Origin: Panax quinquefolius
Taxonomy: Eukaryota > Streptophyta > Magnoliopsida > Apiales > Araliaceae
Direction of reading: 5' to 3'
Length of the DNA: 64,000 bases
Assembly: GCA_020205615.1 (NCBI GenBank)
Contig: JAINUW010000730.1
Span: forward strand, 535,295-599,294
Part shown: positions 11,060-23,040 of the stretch, in pieces
How positions within the stretch are numbered: the first letter of the stretch is position 1
Layout of the letters: each line of letters opens with the position of its first letter
Translations under genes and position numbers: made by a program
Notes under the pieces: model-generated
Seen by the model: only the letters and a program-made list of their open reading frames with translations
Told to the model about the DNA's origin: nothing
Databases searched by the model: none

Positions 11060-11152
11060 ATTATTATAAGCGGTTACGGGGACGTAAACTTTGTAAGGGG
11101 GGATGTAACAGACTAATTGTTTAAGTTGTGATTACGAGATGAGAATCCTTTT

Positions 11153-11165
11153 AAGGGGGGAAAGA
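11153..11165 (+). other. Polypurine tract of element A
   Basis: AAGGGGGGAAAGA sits immediately before the LTR start TGTGACAACC, the expected position for the plus-strand primer. Confidence 0.8.
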
Positions 11166-11673
11166 TGTGACAACCGAGATTTTGTAATTTAATTTTAATA
11201 TTTATTGGATTAAATAAATATTTTTTTTCGATGTATTAATTATTAGATTAAATAATTAATTTAATTATATGTAATTAAATTTATTAAATTAATGTGGAGA
11301 ATTTTTATTATTCAAGTATGTAATTATGTCGACTTATTGAATTAAAAGAAATATTTAATAAGCCTAATGTTATTTTAATTAATTTAATAATTAATTGGAG
11401 ATTTAATAATTTGACATAATTAATAAATGAGAAATTTAATTATGTGACTATGTGAATTAATGAGAAATTATTATATGCTATTTAAAATAAATTAAATAAG
11501 ATATTAGAGTTATTTTATAAAGGGGTGTGACATTATTTAAACTATATGATAAAAGTTTAATTAAATTAATTGGGTATAAGCCTTTTAAGGCTAGCCAAAC
11601 ATGGCATTAGTGGAGGTTGGGAGCAGTTAACCCATGATGGGTAACTAAACTCCACAACGCGATAGTTCTTCAT

Positions 11674-11680
11674 TATATAC
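11674..11680 (+). promoter_or_regulatory. TATA-like box of LTR A
   Basis: TATATAC lies about 0.5 kb into the LTR, ahead of a purine-rich transcribed-type stretch with AGAGAGAATTTTGAGAATAA. The same sequence is present inverted near 22000 in the other LTR A. Position and composition suggest the core promoter; no start site can be read directly. Confidence 0.5.
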
Positions 11681-12559
11681 GCTTTCCTTCTTTTATTTTT
11701 CTAAGTCTTTTATTTTCTAAGTCTGGCAAAGCAAAAATAGAGAGAATTTTGAGAATAAGTAAGATTAAGGAGAAGAAGTGTGAGGAAATTGGGAGTTGTT
11801 ATCACCCTGTGTAATCCAAGCAGAGTAATCAAGGGTAAACTCTTCTTCCCCAAATTTCAAATTACGTTGTTTAAGTTTTGGCTTTCAAGTTCTGTTAAAT
11901 TCGTACAATTGGAAAGAATAAGGATTATATGCATATATGTGTTAAGATATTATTATAATGTGTTTTCATATATATTGTATGGTTCCATATCATCAGTTTC
12001 ATAATATTATACAGTATATGGATACAGAGTATAGAATATGGCCATATGGCCTTTATACGTGAATTTAATATGTCAAACATAAATTGTTTTGTAAAATTCC
12101 CACTTGTATATAATTATGCATGCCAAAATGAAGAAAACAAAACTTGGATGGATGGATTTGGTGTTATAACGAATCTGTAGTGTTAATTTTCATGTTTTAT
12201 GTTCAAAACCTTCAAGAACATCAAGAACAGTGAAATTATGTGTTTTGATTCAAGTAATTAAATAAATTAAGTTGTTAAAATCATGTTAGAAAGGTTGGGT
12301 AATGATCATATATGAATTATAGTATTTGGGTATGCTTAAATTAATATATGGACAAGAAATTGGAAGTTATGGCAATGTTCTCTGTGTTCTTCACAAGAAC
12401 ATATGGGTGAACTTGGGAGATTTTTTTTCGCCCAACCTTGTTACGTAAACTGTGAGAAAGCTGCAGAATCGAGTGCGATAACCCAGCTTCCGTGGTGTTA
12501 CCAAACTAAATTACCCCACCCCAGCGGGGAAAAAAAATAAAAAATAAAAAAATAATAAA

Positions 12560-13045
12560 AATTAATTAAAATATTTATCAAATAAAATAAACATTTTAAT
12601 TGAGATATTTATGGAGTAAAATAAATATTCGATGAAAATTATTATTAAAATATTTATAAAATAAAATAAATATTTTAATTGAGATATTTATGGAATAAAA
12701 TAAATATTCAATGGAAATTATTATTAAATTATTTATAAAATAAAATAAATATTTTAATTGAGATATTGATGGAGTAAAATAAATATTCGATGAAAATTAT
12801 TATTAAAATATTTATAATAAATAAATATTTTAGTTGAAATATTTATGGAATAAAATAAATATTCGATGAAAATTATTATTAAAATATTTATAAAATAAAA
12901 TAAATATTTTAATTGAGATATTAATGGAGTAAAATAAATATTCGATAAAAATAATTAATTAAAATATTTATCAAATAAAATAAATATTTTAATTGAGATA
13001 TTTATGGAATAAAATAAATATTCGATGAAAATTATTATGAAATAA
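12560..13045 (+). repeat. AT-rich ~79-bp tandem repeat in the 3' LTR of A
   Basis: This is the same six-unit array as in the 5' LTR remnant, with only scattered substitutions between copies. It occupies the middle of the LTR, downstream of the TATA-like box. Confidence 0.85.
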
Positions 13046-14242
13046 TTTATTCAAGTGTAATAATAGTAAGGAATGAAAATATTGTAATTTAATTAAGTAA
13101 TTAAATTAGAAGGGTAATGATTTGTTAAATAAAGTGGAGTTTACATTAAATAATTAAGTGAAAATGTAACTAATGAATGTCGTAAATACATATGGTATGT
13201 GTGTAGGACTTGTGGTGAATGGAAGTAGTAATCGTTTAGCCTACACACGAGGCAAGTTCCTAAACCTTGATTCTTTACATAAAGCAAGTTCATTATTCTA
13301 TCTTGTTTATTATTGTTCAAGTCAAGATTTCATATTAGATCTTATCATTCTTTAAAAGCACGATTCTTGTTATACAATACTTATTCAATTGTATACATCT
13401 TGAATTTTATTATTCAAATTGAATATTAATTATTGTTGAACCTTTTAAGACTAGCGACCCTTATTGATTCGACTAGTTCATAGTTGATGATCGTTATAAA
13501 TTCTAGAACTTTTATTGAGCTTATCCAAACCAAACTTCCTTTGGTGCGGACTCTGATGTCAAACTGAGATGAACAACCCTTTAATAGGGGATTATTTACG
13601 CTTTAGCGTTAAGATATTGTGCACGATATGGTACTAAAGGCTGATCCCCCTAAGTACGAGAAGAAGAGTCCATATAGTCTTATGACTGTTAAAGGTTTCA
13701 AGTATAAACACTTGACAACCTAGGACATAGTTCAAGGTCTTATGACCCTCAAAAGTCTTTTGATTCTTGGTATTCATTCTTGATTCAAAAGCCTAGTTTT
13801 CTTATTTCAGAAGTCTTTGATTCATTTGCATGTTATTATTTTATTGTTGCACTATTATACTTGTGGGCAATCGTGCTTACTCTTGCATAATAATAACATT
13901 GCAGTTAAGAATGAAAGGTTCGACGAGCCTTCTACTAGCAAAGGCAAGGGCAAGATTAAAAAGTGATGAAGACTTGTTGTTTATGTGATTATGTATTTAT
14001 GTTTCAGACTTATGTTAATGTTGTGTAAGACTATTATTTGTTTATATTTCCGCATTTGAGATTTAAGGTTAGTATGACCTGGGATTTATGTATTTAATTC
14101 AGATGATGTAACTCCTTAAGGAGAGGATTTATTTCTATCTATTGCATGGTTTGCATTTATTATGGGTAGATAGATATATGATATTTGTACAGTGAACACC
14201 AAATCCTGTGGAATTGAAGTACCCAGATTTGGGGGTGTTATA

Positions 14243-14247
14243 GTGTA
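14243..14247 (+). other. Half of a split target-site duplication (GTGTA)
   Basis: GTGTA follows the LTR A end here, and its partner TACAC (GTGTA on the minus strand) precedes the LTR A start at 22536-22540. It is the 5-bp duplication of the LTR A insertion in B's protease region, now separated by inversion. Confidence 0.85.
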
Positions 14248-15755
14248 GGGTATTTAGCTTACATAGTCGATACTCAAAAGGAGAAGGGGGTGAAATTGGA
14301 AGAAATACCGGTAGTTATGGAGTTCGTGGACGTGTTTCCGGAGGATTTTCCAAGACTTCCACCTGACCGAGAAATCGAGTTCGTGATCGACTTAGCACCA
14401 GGAACCGCTCTGATATCGAAGGCCCCGTACAGAATGGCTCCGGTGGAAATGAAGGAACTAATGATGCAACTACAAGAACTACTAGATAAAAAGTACATTC
14501 AACCGAGTGTGTCACTGTGGGGAGCACCGGTGTTATTTGTGAAGAAAAAGGATGGGTCAATATGTCTTTGCATTGATTATAGGGAATTGAACAAAGTCAC
14601 TATTAAAAATAGATATCCATTGCCAAGAATAGATGACTTGTTTGATCAATTGAAGGGTGCTAGATATTTCTCAAAAATAGATTTGAGAAGTGGATATCAC
14701 CGACTGCAAGTAAGGAAGGAGGATGTACCGAAGACGGCATTCCAAACTCGGTATGGACATTACAAATTTTTAGTGATGTCTTTTGGTTTGACAAACGCCC
14801 CTGCAGCGTTTATGGATTTGATGAACAGGGTGTTTAAACCATTTTTAGACAAGTTTGTGGTGGTGTTCATCAATGATATTTTGGTGTACTCTAAAACTCA
14901 AGAAGAACACGTGGAACATTTACGTCTGATGTTGGAGACGTTAAGGAAGGAAAAGTTGTATGTGAAATTCTCTAAATGTGAATTTTGGCTGGAACGTGTA
15001 TAATTTCTAGGGCATGTAATTGATAAGGATGGGATTTCCGTGGATCCATCAAAAGTTGAAGTTGTGATAATTTGGGAACAACCAAGAACTCCATCAGAAG
15101 TGAGAAGTTTCTTGGGGTTGGCAGGCTATTATTGACGGTTTATTCAAGATTTTTCCAAGATAGCCACTCCGTTGACGATTTTGACAAGAAAATCTATAAA
15201 ATTTGTTTGGACAGAGAAGTGTGAGGAAAGTTTTCAAGAATTGAAGAAGAAGTTAAGTATGGCACCTGTGTTGTCGTTACCAGATAATACAGAAAACTTT
15301 GTGGTGTATAGTGATGCTTCACACAAAGGTTTGGGTTGTGTCCTTATGCAGAACGGCAAGGTTATTGCGTATGCATCAAGGCAACTGAAAGAATATGAAA
15401 AAGGGTATCTAACTCATGATTTAGAGTTGGTGGCAGTTGTGATCGCACTGAACATATGGAGACACTATCTCTACGGAGAAAAATGTGAGATCTACACAGA
15501 CCATAAAAGTCTGAAGTATATTTTCACAAAGAAAGACCTGAACATGTGGCAAAGGAGATGGATGGAATTGATAAAGGATTACGATTGCGAGATCTTTTAT
15601 CATCCAGGCAAAGCTAATGTGGTTGCAGATGCCTTGAGTAGGAAAGGCAGAGAAAAGTTGATGTTGTTAACAGATAAGGAGGAGCTTATTACAACAATGG
15701 CAAGGTTAGAGCTGGAAATCAAATTTCCAGAAGAATCCAATGAAAAATTGTACTA
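14243..15755 (+). pseudogene. Reverse transcriptase and RNase H of element B
   Basis: A long open stretch from the protease linker ([13 protein letters not shown]) carries RT landmarks [58 protein letters not shown] and [16 protein letters not shown]. The catalytic motif reads FINDILVYS, so the first aspartate of the FIDD pair is asparagine, which should abolish polymerase activity. Stops occur at 15001-15003, at the codon also stopped in element A, and near 15135. RNase H follows with [35 protein letters not shown] and VVADALSR. The frame ends with a stop near 15754. Confidence 0.9.
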
Positions 15756-17206
15756 GATAGAAGCTAATCCAACTTTGGTGGACAAAGTGAAGAACGCACA
15801 ACTACAGGATGAAGAATGCAAGAAAATAAGTCAAAGTGTAGCCGAGGGTAAAGAAGTGAAGTATAAGGTCGATACTGTGGGAATGCTAAGATTCGAGGGA
15901 CGAATTTGGGTTCCAGCAGTTCAGGATATTAAAGAAGAAATCTTAATAGAAGCACATAGCTCAAGATATTCGATTCATCTGGGAAGTACGAAAATGTATC
16001 AAGATTTGCGGCGTCATTTTTGGTGGCCAAACATGAAAAGAGATGTTGCAGAATGCATTTCAAAGTGCTTGACATGTCAGAAAGTGAAGGCCGAGCATCA
16101 ACGACCAAGCAGATTACTTCAACCATTGGAGATACCGGAATGGAAGTGGGAACATATCACAATGGATTTTGTGGTAGGGCTTCCAATGACTCAGAAAGGA
16201 TACGATGCGATATGGGTGATGGTGGACAGATTACCAAAATCTGCACACTTTTTGCCAATAAAGATTAGATTTAATCTTGATCAGCTGGCAAAGCTATATG
16301 TTAAAGAGATCATCTCAAGACATGGAGTTCCAATATCAATTGTATCAGACAGAGATCCGAGGTTCACATCAAATTTTTGGAAGAGACTACATGAATGCAT
16401 GGGAACACAACTGAAGATGAGTACAACATATCATCTGCAAACCGATGGGCAAAGCGAAAGAACGATCCAGACTCTTGAAGATTTGCTCAGAGCGTGCATG
16501 ATGGATTTCAAAGGAAACTAGGATGATCATCTACCGTTATTGGAATTTGCATATAACAATAGTTACCACACAAGTATTGGTATGCCACCGTATGAAGAGT
16601 TATACGGCAGAAAGTGTAGAACTCCACTATGCTGGGATGAAGTTGGAGAACGGCAACTGTTAGGCCTAAAAGTGGTTTAGTAGATCACTGAAGTTGTCAA
16701 ACTCATCAGAGCAAGACTGGTAGTGGCTCAAGATCGGCAGAAAAAAGTATGCTTATCAACACAGGCAGAGTCGTGAGTTTGAAGTAGGAAGTTATGTCTT
16801 CCTGAAAGTTTCTCCTTTGAAGGGGAAAATTCATTTTGGCAAGAAAGGAAAGCTCAGCCCAAGATTTATTAGACCTTTTGAAATTCTACGCAGAGTGGGA
16901 GAGGTGGCTTACGAAGTAGCTTTACCTCCAGAATTAGAGCATGTGCACAATGTTTTTCATGTGTCGGTGTTGCGACCGTATAAACCCGATTACAAGCATA
17001 TGATTGAGTATGCACCGCATTGCGATTCAAAGAAAGATTTGTCTTATGAAGAGATTCCTATCCAGATAGTCGACAGAAAAGAACAAGTGCTCAGGAATAA
17101 AGTGATACCTTCTGTGAAGGTGATATGGAGAAACCACAATGTCGAAGAGGCTACGTGGGAACTCAAAGCGGAAATGATGAAGGATTACCCTGAGTTATTT
17201 GTTTAG
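15756..17206 (+). pseudogene. Integrase with chromodomain of element B
   Basis: The integrase zinc region is intact ([29 protein letters not shown]). The DDE triad is present in [21 protein letters not shown] and [13 protein letters not shown] stop interrupts at 16519 (KGN then stop), followed by two adjacent stops near 16678 and a frameshift around 16745. The C-terminal GPY/F-like region and chromodomain-type tail form an open frame at 16817-17206, with LSPRFIRPFEILRRV, VHNVFHVSVLRPYKP, IPSVKVIWRNHNVEEATWEL and KDYPELFV. This is the best-preserved pol among the A and B copies. Confidence 0.9.
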
Positions 17207-17325
17207 TCTGTGTCTACGATTCTGGGGATAAAATATTTGTAAGTAGGGGAGAATGTGACGATTTAATTATTTGAATTGTGAATCTTTGATTGTTTGAATT
17301 GTGATTCTGGGGACAGAATCCTTGT

Positions 17326-17338
17326 AAGGAGGGAAGGA
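17326..17338 (+). other. Polypurine tract of element B
   Basis: AAGGAGGGAAGGA directly precedes the LTR B start TGTAACGATCC. Confidence 0.8.
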
Positions 17339-19458
17339 TGTAACGATCCGAAATTTCAAATTATAATATTAAATATTTATTGAATAATATAAATATTTAT
17401 TTGATGTGCCTATTGTTGAATTGATGAAATAAATATTTTATTGATGTGATGGTTGTTAGTAAATATTTATAAATCTAAATTTATTAGATAATATTCTAAA
17501 TTAAGTTAATTTATAATTTAGAGAATTGGGGTATAACATGAGATGTTATATTATTGTTTTGATTTAATAATTTAGATGGTATATTAGATTATTAAATAAA
17601 ATTATAATGAAAATTATAATTGTGTGATATTTGCTAAAATGCTATATTTAATTAAAATATAGCATGTGATTAATTTAAAGGGTCAATCTTGGATATGGAA
17701 ATTCAAATAAATAATATGTGATTATAAATTGTAAACTAAAGTTTTTATGTAAATAAATTAAAAGTATTTAAATTAATTTTTGCCAAACAAGGCTTAAGTA
17801 TTTTAATTCTTTAAAAATTTAAATGGTTTGCCAAACAAGCCTTATGGCTTTTGATGTTTCTAATTTTTGAAATTTAAATAAAATAAATAAAATAAACAAA
17901 TTAAATTAAAATAATAAATATAATATTTATATTATATACGTTAATAACTAAAATTTGCAATTAGTATTTTTATTAAGGGTTTATCAGTTTTAGAATACGC
18001 TTGTTAATTAGCTTAGATCTTGTTTATACGCATTCTTGTTTGCAAGCTTGAGAGTATTGACAGAGAGTTGAGAGAAGTGTGAGGGAACTTAAGCAATCTC
18101 TAGCAATTTTTTAGCAAGGAATACAAGAGTTAGCAAGGATTACCACGCTAATTAAAGGTATGTTCTATAATCTCTATATTATAAGTATGTATTTCATGGC
18201 AAGAATTTTTTTATGTTCTGTAGAATTAATTGTTCAATTATGGACAGATATGGTTGATAATTGTGGTTATACATGTTTGTAATGCTGAAGTAATGTTCAA
18301 ACAAGGAAATTGCATGCTAAATTGTTCGACAGTAGGAAAAATATAATCTCAGTGTTTATGTTCTTCATGTGGTTTGAGTAAGTATTAATTTTATTGGCTA
18401 ATTCGTATGTGAAATTATAAATTGAAGTTCGTATATATTAGTTCATTGAGATACGAGCATAACGTAATTTGAATGAGATGATTTGGTCATGTATTGAATT
18501 CACAATGATGATTTTTAGGATGAATGTCAAGAAAATGGAGTTTTTCATGAAAACATGAAAATTGAGAAACTAAAATGGTTTTAGTATTTATTAAATTGTG
18601 ATAAGTGGTTGAATAGGTTAGCAATCATGTCTTTGATAGTTGTATATTTATTTTATGTGTTATTATCACTGTTTGATGGGGTGAATTTCGTGTTAGTTGG
18701 CTTAAGAAAAGTGCCGAGGCTCTGTTTTGTAAAACTGAGTTCGTAAATCCATGGCACATGAGAATCTGGTAGTGAGTGCACATCATCCCATATAAAACTT
18801 CAGGTGGCACGCCATGAAGTGCCCATTTTCAGATTTCTTGAAGTTTGTTTGTTTTGCAGACTTTGGTCGTTCTTTGTGGCTTAGCTTAAGGTTATGGTTG
18901 GGTGAGAATCATGTAACAACAAGGTTAATTAGAATCATGTTATATGGATTATGAATTCAAAATTTTAAAAGTGATTAGTAAATTGAGAACGAGTTATGTG
19001 ATGAACGTTAGACAAGTGTTGCAAAGTAAAACACTTAGAATTTCTAAAATGTAAGTGGTAATGAAAGACTTGTGTCTAAATGATAAGTTTAGCTAGAAAT
19101 GAACATGTTATGATATGTTAGCATATCTAATAGGTATTGTAATTCTAAAATTATGTGTAGGTGATCGTGAGTTTAATTTTATAGCTTACGCTCAAGGCAA
19201 GTTTCTAAACCTATCTTTTTACATTGAGAAAGTTTTCTAACTCTACACTTTCGTTGAGTTAGTTCTATTATTGCATGGTGTAACTTTATTCTTTTGATGG
19301 AGCAAGCTTATTGTCTTGACTATTATTAAATAAGTCAATTGTTTCTAAGATTCATTCGAGCAAACTTTGACTCTAATGTTATTTGAACTTCTCATTCTAA
19401 CTTGTTTATAGTTAAGCAAGTTTCTTAAATTCTATTATTGTATAATGAACGCAGTTTT
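17339..19458 (+). repeat. 3' LTR of element B, truncated
   Basis: It starts TGTAACGATCCGAAATTTC and matches the minus-strand LTR at 28552-25315 through to the position equivalent to about 26413 (GCAGTTTTTG in both). The last ~1.1 kb is missing, replaced at 19459 by the inverted end of LTR A. This is the expected signature of element A having inserted in this LTR before the inversion. Confidence 0.88.
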
Positions 19459-22400
19459 TGTGACACCCCCAAATCCGGGTACTTCAATTCCACGGGATTT
19501 GGTGTTCACTGTACAAATATCATATATCTATCTACCCATAATAAATGCAAACTATGCAATAGATAGAAATAAATCCTCTCCTTAAGGAGTTACATCATCT
19601 GAATTAACTACATAAATCCCAGGTCATACTAACCTTAAATCTCAAATGCGGAAATATAAACAAATAATAGTCTTACACAACATTAACATAAGTCTGAAAC
19701 ATAAATACATAATCACATAAACAACAAGTCTTCATCACTTTTTAATCTTGCCCTTGCCTTTGCTAGTAGAAGGCTCGTCGAACCTTTCGTTCTTAACTGC
19801 AATGTTATTATTATGCAAGAGTGAGCACGATTGCCCACAAGTGTAATAGTGCAACAATAAAATAATAACATGCAAATGAATCAAAGACTTCTGAAATAAG
19901 AAAACTAGGCTTTTGAATCAAGAATGAATACCAAGAATAAAAAGACTTTTGAGACCTTGAACTATGTCCTAGGTTGTCAAGTGTTTATAATTGAAACCTT
20001 TAACAGTCATAAGACTATATGGACTCTTCTTCTCGTACTTAGGGGGATCAGCCCTTAGTACCATATCGTGCACAATATCTTAACGCTAAAGCGTAAATAA
20101 TCCCCTATTAAAGGGTTGTTCATCTCAGTTTGACATCGGAGTCTGCACCAAAGGAAGTTTGGTTTGGATAAGCTCAATAAAAGTTCTAGAATTTATAACG
20201 CTCATCAACTATGGACTAGTCGAATCAATAAGGGTTCACTAGTCTTACAAGGTTCAACAATAATTGATATTCAATTTGAATAATAAAATTCAAGATGTAT
20301 ACAATCGAGTAAGTATTGTGTAACAGGAATCGTGCTTTTAAAGAATGATAAGATCTAATATGAAATCTTGACTTGAACAATAATAAACAAGATAGAATAA
20401 TGAACTTGCTTTGTGTAAAGAATCAATGTTTAGGAACTTGCCTCGTGTGTAGGCTAAATGATTATTACTTCCGTTCACCACAAGTCCTACACACATACTA
20501 TATGTATTCACGACATTCATTAGTTACATTTTCACTTAATTATTTAATGTAAACTCCACTTTATTTAACAAATCATTACCCTTCTAATTTAATTACTTAA
20601 TTCAATTAGAATATTTTCATTCCCTTACTATTATTACACTTGAATAAATTATTTCACAATAATTTTTATCGAATATTTATTTTATTCCATAAATATCTCA
20701 ATTAAAATATTTATTTTATTTGATAAATATTTTAATTAATTATTTTCATCGAATATTTATTTTACTCCATCAATATCTTAATTAAAATATTTATTTTATT
20801 TTATAAATATTTTAATAATAATTTTCATCGAATATTTATTTTATTCCATAAATATTTCAAAAAAATATTTATTTATTATAAATATTTTAATAAAAATTTT
20901 CATTGAATATTTATTTTACTCCATCAATATCTCAATTAAAATATTTATTTTATTTTATAAATATTTGAATAATAATTTCCATCGAATATTTATTTTATTC
21001 CATAAATATCTCAATTAAAATATTTATTTTATTTTATAAATATTTTAATTATAATTTTCATCAAATATTTATTTTACTCCATAAATATCTCAATTAAAAT
21101 ATTTATTTTATTTGATAAATATTTTAATTAATTATTATTATTTATTTATTTTGTCCGTCGGGGCGGGGTAATTTAGTTTGGTAACATCCGCCGGGGGAAG
21201 GGTTACCCAGACTCAGTTTTTGCAGTTCACACGTAACAAGGTTGGGCCAAAAAAAATCTCCCAATTTCACCCATATGTTCTTGTGAAGAACACAGAGAAC
21301 ATGGCCATAACTTCCAATTTTCTTATCCATATATTAATTTAAGCATACCCAAATACTATAATTCATATATGATCATTACCCAACCTTTCTAACATGATTT
21401 TAACAACTTAATTTATTTAATTACTTGAATCAAAACACATAATTTCACTGTTCTTGATGTTCTTGAAGGTTTTGAACATAAAACATGAAAATTAACACTA
21501 CGAATTCGTTATTACACCAAATCCATCCATCCAAGTTTTGTTTTCTTCGTTTTAGCATGCATAATTATATACAAGTGAGAATTTTACAAAACAATTTATG
21601 TTTGACATATTAAATTCACGTATAAGGGCCATATGGCCATATTTTATACTCTGTAACCATATAGTGTATAATATTATGAAACTGATGATATGGAACCATA
21701 CAATATATATGAAAACACATTATAATAATATCTTAACACATATATGCACATAATCCTTATTCTTTCCAATTGTACAGATTTAACAGAACTTGAAAGCCAA
21801 AACTTAAACAACGTAATTTGAAATTTGGGGAAGAAGAATTTACCCTTGATTACTCTGCTTGGATTACACAGAGTGATAACAACTCCCAATTTCCTCACAC
21901 TTCTTCTCCTTAATCTTACTTATTCTCAAAACTCTCTCTATTTTTGCTTTGCCAGACTTAGAAAATAAAAGACTTAGAAAAATAAAAGAAGGAAAGCGTA
22001 TATAATGAAGAACTATCGCGTTGTGGAGTTCAGTTACCCATCATGGGTTAACTGCTCCCAACCTCCACTAATGCCATGTTTGGCTAGCCTTAAAAGGCTT
22101 ATACCCAATTAATTTAATTAAACTTATATCATATAGTTTAAATAATGTCACAACCCTTTATAAAATAACTCCAATATCTTATTTAATTTATTTTAAATAG
22201 CATATAATAATTTCTCATTAATTCACATAGTCACATAATTAAATTTCTCATTTATTAATTATGTCAAATTATTAAATCTCCAATTAATTATTAAATTAAT
22301 TAAAATAACATTAGGCTTATTAAATATTTCTTTTAATTCAATAAGCTGACATAATTATATACTTCTAATAATAAAAATTCTCCACATTAATTTAATAAAT

Positions 22401-22535
22401 ATAACACATATAATTAAATTAATCTACTACAACCTCATCAATTAATTATTTAATCTAATAATTGAATCATCAAAAAAAAATATTTATTTAATCCAATAAA
22501 TATTAAAATTAAATTACAAAATCTCGGTTGTCACA
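19459..22535 (-). repeat. LTR A, minus orientation (originally a solo LTR in B's protease region)
   Basis: This is a reverse-complement copy of 11166-14242 of the same length (about 3077 bp). On the minus strand it starts TGTGACAACCGAG at 22535 and ends GGTGTCACA at 19459. It includes the AT tandem repeat (about 20640-21130) and the TATA-like box near 22000. No A-type internal sequence adjoins it, so it behaves as a solo LTR. Its upstream neighbour is B protease plus GTGTA. Its downstream neighbour is LTR B, consistent with recombination with the A LTR at 11166-14242. Confidence 0.9.
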
Positions 22536-22540
22536 TACAC
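22536..22540 (-). other. Second half of the split target-site duplication (GTGTA)
   Basis: TACAC on the plus strand is GTGTA on the minus strand, directly 5' of the LTR A start. It pairs with 14243-14247. Confidence 0.85.
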
Positions 22541-23040
22541 AACCCTGACTCAATAACTTTTTGGCCTGTATCATCGTCAAACATTTCATTTGTCTAGGCG
22601 ATTTGCTACCATGAAAAAATACCTTTGACGGAGTCATAAGGTTTACACACTTCTTTTGGCAGTCAATTATCGTTCCATAATTGAACAACCAATCCATTCC
22701 CAAAATAACATCGAACTCTTCAAGTTTTATCGGAACTAAATCTACCTTCATAACATTCCCCTTAATGTTCATCCTACAGTTCTTGTATACAAACCTAACA
22801 AGAATCACTTCCTTATTCGCAATTTCTATATTTAAAGAGAATTTCAACTCTTCACAAGGTATTTCTAACTTCTTAACAAAATCATCAGATATAAACAAGC
22901 AAGTTGCACCTGAATCAAACAATACATATGCATCTATATCATTGATTGGGATAATACCTGACACGACATCTTTTGATTTCATCGTGTCCTGAACCGTCAT
23001 GTTAAAAGTTCTAGCTGTGGGCTTATTTATTGTTGTAGGT
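22541..23040 (-). pseudogene. Aspartic protease of element B, interrupted by LTR A
   Basis: The active-site motif YVLFDSGATCLFIS is followed by CRMNIKGNVMKVDLVPIKL and VILGMDWLFNYGT, all collinear with the protease of element A. The frame is open from the gag zinc knuckles through to residue GCV, where LTR A begins. The continuation of the frame is at 14243 on the other strand. The protease core itself looks intact. Confidence 0.88.

Larger units (their letters stand above)
4885..14242 (+). mobile_element. Element A: Tekay/Del-type chromovirus, decayed
   Basis: A plus-strand chromodomain gypsy element with the order 5' LTR remnant (4885-6140), fragment of an upstream ORF, gag, protease, reverse transcriptase, RNase H, integrase, chromodomain, polypurine tract and 3' LTR (11166-14242). 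Its left end is cut by insertion of E. A deletion at 6140/6141 removed the last ~0.5 kb of the 5' LTR, the primer binding site and most of the upstream ORF. Coding regions contain many stops and frameshifts. It is closely related to element B, with the same gene order and similar LTR ends. Confidence 0.9.
11166..14242 (+). repeat. 3' LTR of family A, plus orientation (recombinant with the LTR at 19459-22535)
   Basis: The LTR is about 3.08 kb, starts TGTGACAACCGAG and ends GGGGGTGTTATA. The other copy ends TGTCACA, giving a TGTGACA/TGTCACA terminal inverted repeat, so the end here has one substitution. It contains a TATA-like box, the ~79-bp AT tandem repeat and the polyadenylation-type 3' half. 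The right neighbour is not the other side of an element A insertion site but GTGTA plus pol of element B, which points to an exchange with the inverted LTR at 19459-22535. Confidence 0.9.
14243..19458 (+). mobile_element. Element B, 3' half (pol and truncated 3' LTR), inverted relative to its 5' half
   Basis: It begins at the GTGTA duplication in the protease-RT linker, exactly where the gag-protease segment on the minus strand at 22541 stops; the reading frame is continuous between the two. It carries RT, RNase H, integrase, chromodomain, polypurine tract and the first 2.12 kb of LTR B. It is cut at 19458 by LTR A sequence in the opposite orientation. Confidence 0.88.

Noticed and set aside
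11780..12004. A 74-codon frame in LTR A (also 21898-21674 on the minus strand)
   Set aside because: Hydrophobic, low-complexity translation of AT-rich LTR, no family resemblance, absent from LTR B.
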